This document shows positions 1 to 7,050 of a DNA stretch of 41,485 nt, in pieces. Both the position numbers and the translations under genes were made by a program. Position 1 is the stretch's first letter. Every line of letters starts with the position of its first letter. Source of the stretch: Tannerellaceae bacterium (lineage in GTDB: Bacteria > Bacteroidota > Bacteroidia > Bacteroidales > Tannerellaceae). The notes under the pieces are model-generated. The model did no database searches and was not told the origin of the DNA. It saw only the letters and a list, made by a program, of their open reading frames with translations. Location: the NCBI GenBank assembly GCA_031255855.1, contig JAIRRS010000159.1, forward strand, positions 1-41,485. The letters run 5' to 3'.

Positions 1-363
1 GGTTTGTATAACGAATTTTTTACGATATCTAACGCCCGTCAGGTCGTCTGCAATACCAACAATATATAATAAGGTTAAGCCACATATAAGAAATAACGAC
101 TCCAAGACAAAATATTCTACCATAGAGTTTGGAATTTCTGTATCTACTTTGCAACGGATTCCTAATATAAATGCAATGGTGAATAATATGGTAGGAAAGA
201 AACAAACGCCCCCAAGACGGGGAACAGCCTGTGTATGCACTTTTCGTTCATCCGGTTCATCAAGCAATTTCTTTTTATAAGAGAATATGAGAATCTGCGG
301 GATAATAAAAGCGGCTATCATGGCTGCCAATAAAAAGCACCCTAACAGAAATAGGAAAATCAT
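1..363 (-). CDS. WecA/TagO-family polyprenyl-phosphate sugar-1-phosphate transferase, N-terminal fragment
   Basis: The reverse strand from an ATG at 363 stays open for 121 codons and runs off the left edge, so only the N-terminus is present. It begins with a hydrophobic segment (about residues 1-25). It then shows the family signature DEPDERKVHTQAVPRLGG, further hydrophobic segments, and near the edge GIADDLTGVRYRKKF, which carries the Mg-binding DD pair typical of the family. These enzymes transfer a sugar-1-phosphate from a UDP-sugar to undecaprenyl phosphate at the inner membrane and start glycan synthesis (O-antigen, capsule or other surface polymers). The wording around PRLGG is nearer WecA/TagO than MraY. 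The exact sugar cannot be told from this fragment. A good promoter lies about 190 bases upstream. Confidence 0.88.
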   Translation of the reverse strand, partial: MIFLFLLGCFLLAAMIAAFIIPQILIFSYKKKLLDEPDERKVHTQAVPRLGGVCFFPTILFTIAFILGIRCKVDTEIPNSMVEYFVLESLFLICGLTLLYIVGIADDLTGVRYRKKFVIQT

Positions 364-779
364 ATCAAGTCAAATTAGGTTCTATAAACACACAAAGGTT
401 CGTCACCCACAAAATAAGGCAACACTATCAAAAAATCATCTAAAGAAAAAGATATTATCTTTTTTTCAATCACACACACAAAAAAGGAATTATATCTGCT
501 TCATGTCAGCTTCAATCTATAAAGCTAAGGATATCGTTCGTTTTTTTTCGTTCACAGCGCAAAACTAATAATAACATTCTTTCACAGCAAGCATTTCTCC
601 ATTTTATTTTTGAATTGCCGGAAACGAATCCTGACTTTGATATTATCCTTGTCGATCTTCCGGATAGCCCAGCCTGTCGCCGGAGGTGACAGCCATAGAC
701 GGGAAAGAGTATACGAAACTCACCTGTATGAGAGAGGCTGAGAATGCCTCAAAATGGGGCGTTTTCAGTTAATGTCCGA
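364..779. other. Intergenic stretch, no supported gene
   Basis: The left part is the presumed 5' leader and promoter of the transferase gene. Between about 600 and 770 the reverse strand encodes a short stretch reading like a protein C-terminus (ATGWAIRKIDKDNIKVRIRF and on to a stop near 584), but it has no start and is broken by a stop upstream. The forward strand has a similar orphan tail ending near 770. A hairpin (about 728-761) with several G-T pairs lies just beyond the ATPase stop. It may be a decayed gene or element end; I could not identify it. Confidence 0.4.
560..590 (-). promoter_or_regulatory. Bacteroides-type promoter for the WecA/TagO-like gene
   Basis: Read on the reverse strand, a TTG box (588-590) is followed after 20 bases by TAGTTTTG (560-567), an exact match to the Bacteroides -7 consensus TAnnTTTG at normal spacing. 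Transcription would start near 553 and leave a leader of about 190 bases before the ATG at 363. Confidence 0.55.
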
Positions 780-1985
780 TTATTTCCCCAACAACCAATC
801 AATTACATTTTTCTTTTGAATCCCATCTATAATGGCATTGTCATAATCAAGCGTTAAGAGATACTTAGGGTAATTGTCTTTTATATTCCTAAATGACGAA
901 ATTTCCCGTTCAAACGTTTTTTCGTCATTAACCGTATAAGCTACCTGATAATATTCCCGCTCGTTACCCGCTTTTTGCAGGATAAAATCAACTTCTTTAT
1001 CCTTGTTCTTTCCGACAAAGACCTTTCCTCCACGCCGTAAGAGTTCAAAATAGATCACATTTTCCAGTTTGTGTCCCAAGTCGGCATCGTATTTATTGGT
1101 CGAAGTTATATTTTTCAACCCCAAATCAACCACATAATATTTTTCATTAGTCGATAAAAGTTCTTTACCTTTTATATCATAGCGTGAAGCAGCGTAAAGG
1201 ATATATGATTCCTTGAGATATCCAATAAGTTTTATGACGCTATTATGTGAGATTTTCTTATCTGAATTTTTATTGAGTTGGCAGGCAATATTGGTGGGAG
1301 AAACAAGCGATCCTATGGAATCAAGCAAAAATTCAATAATCCGCTGCAAGTTATTGAAATTTCGCAGTTTATGGCGGGTGACAATATCTTTCCTAATAAC
1401 CGTATCATAAATAGATTGCAAATAATCATTTACAAGTTCGGGAGCGTTTTTTGAAAGATTAACGGCTTCGGGAAATGCACTGTTATTCATATATTGGCGA
1501 AACAAGCGGTCTGTATTTGTTTCTTCGGAAAAAGCAAGCGTATATTCGGCAAAAGAATATGGATGCAGGTTAATAGCAATATAACGTCCCGTGAGCAATG
1601 TCGCTAACTCGCTTGACAACAGATAGGCATTAGAACCTGTTATATAAAGGTCGATATTTTTCTTAACAAACAAACTATCGACAAGTTTCTCAAAACTGGT
1701 TATCAACTGCACTTCGTCAAGAAAAACATAATTTTTCTTTCCAGGGATTGTTTTTGTCAGAATTTCATCATAAAGCGCAGTCCAGTCGCTGAATTTGATA
1801 TTCTCACGTTCTTCAAAATTGAAAAAAACGATGTTATTTGCGTTAACTCCCGATTTCAGCAATTCGTCACGAAACGCTGACAAAAGTGTAGATTTCCCAC
1901 AACGACGAACACCAGTAATAACTTTGATTAAATCTTGATCGCGAAGCTGACACAGTTTTTTTAGATATATTTCTCTTGCTATCAT
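780..1985 (-). CDS. AAA-family ATPase with C-terminal DUF4143 domain
   Basis: A 401-residue ATP-binding protein of the AAA_14/DUF4143 type, common as a stand-alone gene in Bacteroidota. The N-terminal P-loop is GVRRCGKST (residues 25-33). A Walker B FLDEVQ follows near residue 90. The C-terminal half has the DUF4143 pattern, with an early Glu, then GGKVFVGKNKDKEVDFIL, resembling the active-site layout of PD-(D/E)XK nuclease folds. The open frame extends 45 codons upstream, but I chose the ATG at 1985. The family usually begins a few residues before the helix leading to the P-loop, and a strong promoter lies at 2003-2034 with a predicted transcript start near 1996. The biological role of the family is not established; defence, DNA transactions and peptide binding have all been guessed. 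No partner gene is adjacent. Confidence 0.85.
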   Translation of the reverse strand: MIAREIYLKKLCQLRDQDLIKVITGVRRCGKSTLLSAFRDELLKSGVNANNIVFFNFEERENIKFSDWTALYDEILTKTIPGKKNYVFLDEVQLITSFEKLVDSLFVKKNIDLYITGSNAYLLSSELATLLTGRYIAINLHPYSFAEYTLAFSEETNTDRLFRQYMNNSAFPEAVNLSKNAPELVNDYLQSIYDTVIRKDIVTRHKLRNFNNLQRIIEFLLDSIGSLVSPTNIACQLNKNSDKKISHNSVIKLIGYLKESYILYAASRYDIKGKELLSTNEKYYVVDLGLKNITSTNKYDADLGHKLENVIYFELLRRGGKVFVGKNKDKEVDFILQKAGNEREYYQVAYTVNDEKTFEREISSFRNIKDNYPKYLLTLDYDNAIIDGIQKKNVIDWLLGK

Positions 1986-2002
1986 GATACTACAAATTTC
2001 CA

Positions 2003-2034
2003 CAAAAATATGTCTTATTGACGAAAAACACAAA
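2003..2034 (-). promoter_or_regulatory. Promoter of the DUF4143 ATPase gene
   Basis: On the reverse strand TTTG (2031-2034) is followed after exactly 20 bases by TATTTTTG (2003-2010), matching the Bacteroides -33/-7 pattern. The predicted start near 1996 sits about 11 bases before the ATG at 1985, which supports the shorter start for this gene. Confidence 0.65.
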
Positions 2035-2055
2035 TTTGAACAATTTTCGTCAATA
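2016..2055. repeat. Perfect 12-base inverted repeat overlapping the ATPase promoter (candidate operator)
   Basis: TATTGACGAAAA (2016-2027) and its exact reverse complement TTTTCGTCAATA (2044-2055) are separated by 16 bases that contain the small palindrome CAAATTTG. One arm lies between the -33 and -7 boxes and the other just upstream of -33, so a bound protein would block polymerase. Autoregulation by the ATPase or control by a distant repressor are both possible. Confidence 0.6.
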
Positions 2056-2156
2056 GAGAGCGATAAATTTTCATTCGCTCTGTAAGATGGAGAAAGTGCC
2101 TTCTTCGACAGCTGGAGCAATCGCTATTTTTCAATTGACTGGAATCGCTCAAAATT

Positions 2157-2236
2157 CATTGGGATGAATGGGAGAAAACATTGGGATGATCCCGGGAAAA
2201 CATCCCAATGATCCAGGGAAATCATTTGGATGAAAA
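2157..2236. repeat. 22-base tandem intergenic repeat, about 3.6 copies
   Basis: Units start at 2157, 2179, 2201 and 2223 with an exact 22-base period. The second copy reads CATTGGGATGATCCCGGGAA plus AA. The third carries the inverted core CATCCCAATGAT, so copies 2 and 3 can pair as a hairpin. The fourth is cut short. A further copy occurs near the other end of the window (41287-41308). Confidence 0.7.
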
Positions 2237-2447
2237 TCGAACCACCTTATTTGGTTGTAGAAAATCAAAATAATACAACAAACAAGAATATTTAGTTAAA
2301 TAAAATTAAAACACGTGATGGTTTAACGAAAAATAAATATCTTTAGTGCATGTCCGGTAGGCATATGCCCGAAACTGTTCTGTTAAATGCATAACCGTAA
2401 TAATAAGGAAAAAGATAAACAGGTACCGTTAAAGGAGTTAAAAAAAT

Positions 2448-2936
2448 ATTAAATCGTATTTCTCTCAAGCGACAAAGAATCTTATCGGAGCAGGCTATAC
2501 CCCGCTCGCGGTAGCGCGGCAAGTAGTGAACGGTACAAACTTTGCCTACTTTACAACGGCAACGATGGCTATCCTGGATCCAAAGCCCTACAATGCATTG
2601 GTAACCGTTCACGTTTCTACAAACGGAACTGTTTCGTTGACGGGAATCAAACCTATCCAGCTCATAAGTGGTAGCGGCGAAGGCGGTTTGGGAGGTTACT
2701 CTGCTTTTGATTCGATTGACAACAGCCCCATTCCCGGCATATTGAGGGAATTGGTAGGCGATGGCGTTAGTTACGTAGTATTAGCCATAGCTACACAGGT
2801 AGTGAATGGTATAAATTATGCTATTTTTGCAGAAGCCTGCGTGATTTATCCGGAGGCCACCCCCTACAATGTGATCATAACGCTGCATCAAGACTTGAAA
2901 GGCGCATACCACTTGATCGCTATTGAGCAAATATAA
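2448..2936 (+). CDS. Small protein with two tandem cystatin-like domains, probable ATT start
   Basis: The frame encodes two similar halves of about 60 residues. Each has TPLAVARQVVNG or VVLAIATQVVNG, then an aromatic-rich strand, a proline turn and a closing strand. QVVNG (residues 25-29 and 117-121) matches the cystatin QxVxG loop. The arrangement also resembles small bacterial cystatin-like proteins I recall with LATQVVAGTNY. There is no signal peptide, so a cytoplasmic location is likely. The first in-frame GTG (2526) falls inside QVVNG and would destroy the first domain. A start at ATT 2448, ten bases after AGGAG, keeps it whole and is followed by KSYF. An ancestral ATG changed to ATT is an alternative, which would make this a weakly expressed or dead gene. 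The gene is isolated and ends in a strong terminator. Protease inhibition is only an inference from the motif. Confidence 0.6.
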   Translation: MKSYFSQATKNLIGAGYTPLAVARQVVNGTNFAYFTTATMAILDPKPYNALVTVHVSTNGTVSLTGIKPIQLISGSGEGGLGGYSAFDSIDNSPIPGILRELVGDGVSYVVLAIATQVVNGINYAIFAEACVIYPEATPYNVIITLHQDLKGAYHLIAIEQI

Positions 2937-2966
2937 ACTGCTTATAAAGTAGGCTGGAACAAAGGA

Positions 2967-2999
2967 GGAGGAACGGATTTTCCGTTCCTCCCTTTTTTT
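2967..2999 (+). terminator. Rho-independent terminator after the cystatin-like gene
   Basis: An uninterrupted 11-base-pair stem (GGAGGAACGGA with TCCGTTCCTCC) and 3-base loop are followed by one C and seven T. This is the clearest intrinsic terminator in the window. Confidence 0.9.
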
Positions 3000-3092
3000 A
3001 TGGCGCCAGCAAAACCGCAACCGGGATATAAGAGTTTGACAGGATGATTATACAGTAGTTAATAACTTGCTGCATAAGTTCTTCTTTGTTCT

Positions 3093-3125
3093 TTTGTTTC
3101 GTTCATAATAAAATGTTTACCTTTG
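3093..3125 (+). promoter_or_regulatory. Promoter of the glnS operon
   Basis: TTTG (3093-3096), a 21-base spacer and TACCTTTG (3118-3125) match the Bacteroides consensus. Transcription would begin near 3132, before the ATG at 3152. This rules against the longer open frame that starts at 3086. Confidence 0.7.
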
Positions 3126-3151
3126 TTGCTGTTATTGATACATATATTAAT

Positions 3152-4837
3152 ATGAGCGACACAAAATTGAACGAAGGAGAGGAGAGGAAAAGCCTGAATT
3201 TTATTGAGGTTATTGTTGAAAAAGATTTAGCTGAGGCCAAAAACAACGGCAGGGTGCAGACTCGTTTCCCACCGGAACCAAATGGTTATCTTCACATTGG
3301 ACATGCCAAAGCTATTTGCCTCGACTTTGGAATTGCCGAACGGTATAACGGGATTTGCAACTTGCGGTTTGATGATACCAACCCGGTAAAGGAAGATGTG
3401 GAGTATGTAGACTCCATCATGGAAGACATCAAATGGCTAGGCTACAACTGGGAAAACGTTTATTACGCGTCGGACTATTTCCAACAATTGTTTGATTTCG
3501 CCGTCCAGCTCGTAAAAAAAGGCAACGCGTATGTAGACGAGCAGCGTGCAGAAGACATCGCCAAACAAAAAGGAACCCCTACACAGCCTGGCGTCGAGAG
3601 CCCATACAGGAACCGGCCGGTTGAAGAAAATCTGGATTTATTCCTCCGTATGCAGGCCGGTGAATTTGAAGAAGGGCGGATGATACTCCGAGCCAAGATT
3701 GACATGGCTTCTCCCAACATGCACTTCCGCGACCCTATCATGTATCGTATCATTAAAGAACATCCGCATCATCGTACGGGCACAACGTGGAAAGTCTATC
3801 CGATGTATGACTTTGCCCATGGACAAAGCGATTACTTCGAAGGGGTTACCCACTCATTATGTACATTGGAATTCGAGGTGCATCGTCCGCTTTACGACTA
3901 TTTCATTGACTTGCTAAAGAAAGATGACAACTACCGCCCGCGCCAGACGGAATTCAACCGGCTGAATCTCACCTATACCGTAATGAGCAAACGAAAACTT
4001 CTGCAACTGGTGAAAGAAGGTAAGGTGAATGGTTGGGACGACCCACGTATGCCGACTATTTGCGGATTACGCAGAAGAGGATATACACCGCAAGCTATTC
4101 GGAACTTCATCGACAAAATCGGATATACCAAATATGATGGGATTATAGACGTCGCACTATTGGAACATGCCGTACGGGAAGATTTGAATGCCCATGCACC
4201 GCGCGTTTCGGCGGTAATCAATCCTGTCAAACTCATCATCACAAACTATCCGGAAGGACAAGTAGAGATGATGGAGGCTGTCAATAATCCGGAAGACCCT
4301 GCTGCCGGCACGCATGAAATAGCCTTTACACGAGAATTGTACATTGAATGCGACGACTTCATGGAAGACGCCCCGAAGAAATTCTTCCGCTTAACGCCCG
4401 GCAAAGAGGTACGCTTAAAAAATGCATATATCATTAAATGTACAGGCGTGAAGAAGAAGGTCGATGGAGCAATAGAAGAGATATACGCGGAATACGATCC
4501 GATGACAAGAAGTGGCATGCCCGACAGCAGCCGCAAAGTCAAAGGCACCCTACATTGGGTTTCTGCCGGGCATAGCCTGCCTGCAGAAGTCCGTTTATAC
4601 GACAGGTTGTTCACAGTTGAAAATCCTTCGGAAGAAAAAGACAAGGACTTCCATGAATTATTAAACCCTGATTCTCTTACCGTACTGACTCATTGCCGGG
4701 TTGAAACGGAACTACAAAAAGCAAAACCTTACGACAATTTCCAATTCCAACGCATCGGTTATTTCAATCTGGATCCGGAAAGCAAAAACGGAAAACTGGT
4801 ATTTAACCGCACCGTGTCTTTGAAACAATCTTTCTAA
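3152..4837 (+). CDS. glnS: Glutamine--tRNA ligase
   Basis: A class I aminoacyl-tRNA synthetase of 561 residues that charges tRNA-Gln with glutamine in the cytosol. The ATP-binding signature PPEPNGYLHIGHAKA carries HIGH at residues 48-51. The second signature, VMSKRKL, corresponds to KMSKS and starts near residue 277. RFDDTNP and the C-terminal anticodon-binding beta-barrels (about 340-555) are typical of GlnRS rather than GluRS. The length is normal for the family. The start is placed at MSDTKLNEGE because the promoter lies at 3093-3125. This is the first gene of a closely spaced forward run; the next gene begins 20 bases downstream. Confidence 0.97.
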   Translation: MSDTKLNEGEERKSLNFIEVIVEKDLAEAKNNGRVQTRFPPEPNGYLHIGHAKAICLDFGIAERYNGICNLRFDDTNPVKEDVEYVDSIMEDIKWLGYNWENVYYASDYFQQLFDFAVQLVKKGNAYVDEQRAEDIAKQKGTPTQPGVESPYRNRPVEENLDLFLRMQAGEFEEGRMILRAKIDMASPNMHFRDPIMYRIIKEHPHHRTGTTWKVYPMYDFAHGQSDYFEGVTHSLCTLEFEVHRPLYDYFIDLLKKDDNYRPRQTEFNRLNLTYTVMSKRKLLQLVKEGKVNGWDDPRMPTICGLRRRGYTPQAIRNFIDKIGYTKYDGIIDVALLEHAVREDLNAHAPRVSAVINPVKLIITNYPEGQVEMMEAVNNPEDPAAGTHEIAFTRELYIECDDFMEDAPKKFFRLTPGKEVRLKNAYIIKCTGVKKKVDGAIEEIYAEYDPMTRSGMPDSSRKVKGTLHWVSAGHSLPAEVRLYDRLFTVENPSEEKDKDFHELLNPDSLTVLTHCRVETELQKAKPYDNFQFQRIGYFNLDPESKNGKLVFNRTVSLKQSF

Positions 4838-4857
4838 ACTTGCTTTAAAAGAGAGAA

Positions 4858-6114
4858 ATGAAGAAAGACGATTATTCAACATTACTGCAACGGTATTTGT
4901 CGGCACAGGAAAAAGGGACAGAGGCCTATTTTGATGTAGACGAAATACTTTACCTGTTGGATTGCTTCGAAGACGAACATGATTTGACCCATTATGAAGG
5001 CGTCTTAGCTACCGGTCTGAGGTTTTATCCCGATAATGATGACATTAAAATCAAGGCGTGCCGTTCGCTGACCTTCAAAAATAAATACGAAGAAGCATTA
5101 GAACTTTCTGCCGATATAAAAGAGACTAATAACCAGGAATTAGACGCCATCCGCTTGGAGTGCTATTTCTCTATGGAGAGGTTTGAAGACGGCTACAACT
5201 ACCTTGACGAACGGGTGTTGGACACTTCTTGTTACTATGTCGAGGATCTGTTCGAACATGTGGCAACTTTCCTGAATGACCAGGAAATGCTTGATGTGGC
5301 CGAAACATTTGTCCGTTTCAGTCTAATCGGATACCCCGACAATATCATACTGAATAACGAACTTTGCTATATCTGCGAGATGAAGGGCGATATGGAAGAA
5401 GCCATACAAATATGCAATACTATTCTCGACAGGAGCCCCTATTCATATGATTTCTGGTTCACATTAGGACGATTATATTCCCTGTCTAACGAATACGAAA
5501 AAGCGATTGACGCTTTTGAGTTTGCTTGCACATGCGAGGATGCGGACGCCGACCTGTTGATTTTGAAAGCTTATTGCCTGTTTATGAATGAAAATTATGA
5601 AAAGGCAATAGACGCATATAAGCAAATCTCGTTTGAAAACGCCGATATTACCGACCATATCCAATCATTGATAGCCGAATGCCATATAAAATTGGAAGAA
5701 TTTGAACAAGGCTACCTGTTGTTGAAAGACATTATCCGGAAAAACAATGATTCGGCCGAAGCAAACACATATATTAATTATATACGTTGTTGCGTGGAGA
5801 CCGACCGTGAGCAAGAAGCCGCCAGCATATTGCTGCGAGCCGCAAAACTTTTCCCTAAAAATGTCCGTATTCTGGCCTTATTGGCGCTCATGTTTCTGGA
5901 AAACGGCGAAGAAGATATGATATTATCAGCTACCGATAAGTTTTTTGAGCAATTAAAGAAACATCAAAAAAGGGTTTCATTGAAAGAAATGATTGAAACC
6001 ATGAATTTCGGCAAACAAGAAAATCATTTAAAAATGTTCCGCCAACCGGTAGAATATATTCCACTTGACGAACTAACAAAAGAATGTCTTAACAACAAGA
6101 CAAACAATAATTAA
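4858..6114 (+). CDS. Tetratricopeptide-repeat protein
   Basis: A 418-residue acidic helical protein without signal peptide or membrane segment. Repeated helix pairs are visible, for example AIQICNTILDRSPYSYDFWF followed by LGRLYSLSNEYEKAIDAFEF, and later AYCLFMNENYEKAIDAYKQI. These are consistent with a TPR superhelix from about residue 30 to 370. Such proteins act as scaffolds for protein-protein contacts. No catalytic motif is present and the partner is unknown. It lies 20 bases after glnS and 6 bases before the DUF368 gene, so it is very likely cotranscribed with both. Co-occurrence with the membrane genes downstream suggests an envelope-related role, but this is only inference. Confidence 0.85.
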   Translation: MKKDDYSTLLQRYLSAQEKGTEAYFDVDEILYLLDCFEDEHDLTHYEGVLATGLRFYPDNDDIKIKACRSLTFKNKYEEALELSADIKETNNQELDAIRLECYFSMERFEDGYNYLDERVLDTSCYYVEDLFEHVATFLNDQEMLDVAETFVRFSLIGYPDNIILNNELCYICEMKGDMEEAIQICNTILDRSPYSYDFWFTLGRLYSLSNEYEKAIDAFEFACTCEDADADLLILKAYCLFMNENYEKAIDAYKQISFENADITDHIQSLIAECHIKLEEFEQGYLLLKDIIRKNNDSAEANTYINYIRCCVETDREQEAASILLRAAKLFPKNVRILALLALMFLENGEEDMILSATDKFFEQLKKHQKRVSLKEMIETMNFGKQENHLKMFRQPVEYIPLDELTKECLNNKTNNN

Positions 6115-6120
6115 TCGCTT

Positions 6121-7023
6121 ATGAGCAGAAATCTGAAAGATTATGGCCTTATCATGCTGAAAGGTATCGGCATGGGAGCCGCCGATGTTGTACCGGGCGT
6201 ATCCGGAGGCACTATTGCATTTATCGTTGGCCTATACGAAGAACTCCTGAATTCCATAAAAAGTATAAACGGACAATCGTTAAAATTACTCTTTACCGGA
6301 AAAATAGCCGCATTCTGGAATGCCGTTAACGGGAATTTCTTATTTGCTTTAGTTTGCGGTATTGCCATCAGCATTTTCTCATTAGCCAAACTCATCACCT
6401 ATTTGTTGGATAATCAACCGGTATTGGTTTGGTCGTTCTTTTTCGGGCTTGTACTTGCATCTACCATTATTGTGTCTAAAGATATCAAACGATGGGACTG
6501 GAAAACGATTCTCTGTTTCATCATAGGAGCGGTTATTGCCTTTTTCATCACAGTCGCTACTCCTGCCGAAACGCCCAACGCGCTCTGGTTTATCTTCCTT
6601 TCCGGAGCAATAGCCGTCTGCGCCATGATTTTACCCGGCATATCCGGCAGTTTTATCCTGGTATTATTAGGTAAGTACTACTACATCATGAAAGCGGTTG
6701 AAAATTTAGACCTCGCTACCATGATCGTTTTTATTTGTGGAGCTGTTGTCGGCATTACCTCTTTCTCCCGTCTATTATCCCATTTACTACATAAATACCG
6801 CGACACAACGATTGCCATCCTTGCCGGCTTTATGCTGGGATCGCTGAACAAAGTCTGGCCCTGGAAAAAGACCATCGAAACCTATATCGACAGCCATGGG
6901 GCAACAAAACCATTCATAGAAAGCAACATTCTCCCCAACATATTCATATGGGAAGGCGTGGGGCTGATGATATTTGGCTTTGCAATCGTTTATTTTCTCG
7001 AAAAGCTTTCCGCGAAAGAATAA
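6121..7023 (+). CDS. DUF368 (PopT-type) polytopic membrane protein
   Basis: A 300-residue integral membrane protein with about 8-9 hydrophobic segments. The N-terminal family motif GIGMGAADVVPGVSGGTIAFIVGLYEEL is obvious, and its inverted counterpart, SGAIAVCAMILPGISGSF, recurs near residue 165. This gives the internal duplication expected of the family. DUF368 proteins (PopT) have been reported to return undecaprenyl phosphate across the cytoplasmic membrane for reuse in envelope glycan synthesis. The gene begins 6 bases after the TPR gene and ends 27 bases before the OPT transporter. The family assignment is firm; the transport function is taken from published family members. Confidence 0.9.
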   Translation: MSRNLKDYGLIMLKGIGMGAADVVPGVSGGTIAFIVGLYEELLNSIKSINGQSLKLLFTGKIAAFWNAVNGNFLFALVCGIAISIFSLAKLITYLLDNQPVLVWSFFFGLVLASTIIVSKDIKRWDWKTILCFIIGAVIAFFITVATPAETPNALWFIFLSGAIAVCAMILPGISGSFILVLLGKYYYIMKAVENLDLATMIVFICGAVVGITSFSRLLSHLLHKYRDTTIAILAGFMLGSLNKVWPWKKTIETYIDSHGATKPFIESNILPNIFIWEGVGLMIFGFAIVYFLEKLSAKE

Positions 7024-7050
7024 AGTCAGAAAAAATCTAATATTAACGTT

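Larger units (their letters stand above)
1986..2447. other. Intergenic stretch between the ATPase and cystatin-like genes
   Basis: It contains the ATPase promoter with its overlapping inverted repeat (2003-2055), a 22-base tandem repeat (2157-2236) and a small perfect palindrome, GGCATATGCC (2360-2369). A possible weak -7 element, TATCTTTA, lies at 2338-2345 but has no -33 partner. No coding region is supported. Confidence 0.6.

Noticed and set aside
287..568. Forward open frame of 93 codons
   Set aside because: It overlaps the WecA/TagO-like gene on the other strand and its promoter, and its composition is lysine/histidine-rich without any domain; a shadow frame.
2343..2612. Reverse open frame of 89 codons
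   Set aside because: Antisense to the beginning of the cystatin-like gene and without recognisable features; the forward frame shows an internal domain repeat, which supports it instead.
3086..3151. Longer start for glnS
   Set aside because: The codons before 3152 overlap the promoter's -33 and -7 boxes and lie upstream of the predicted transcript start.
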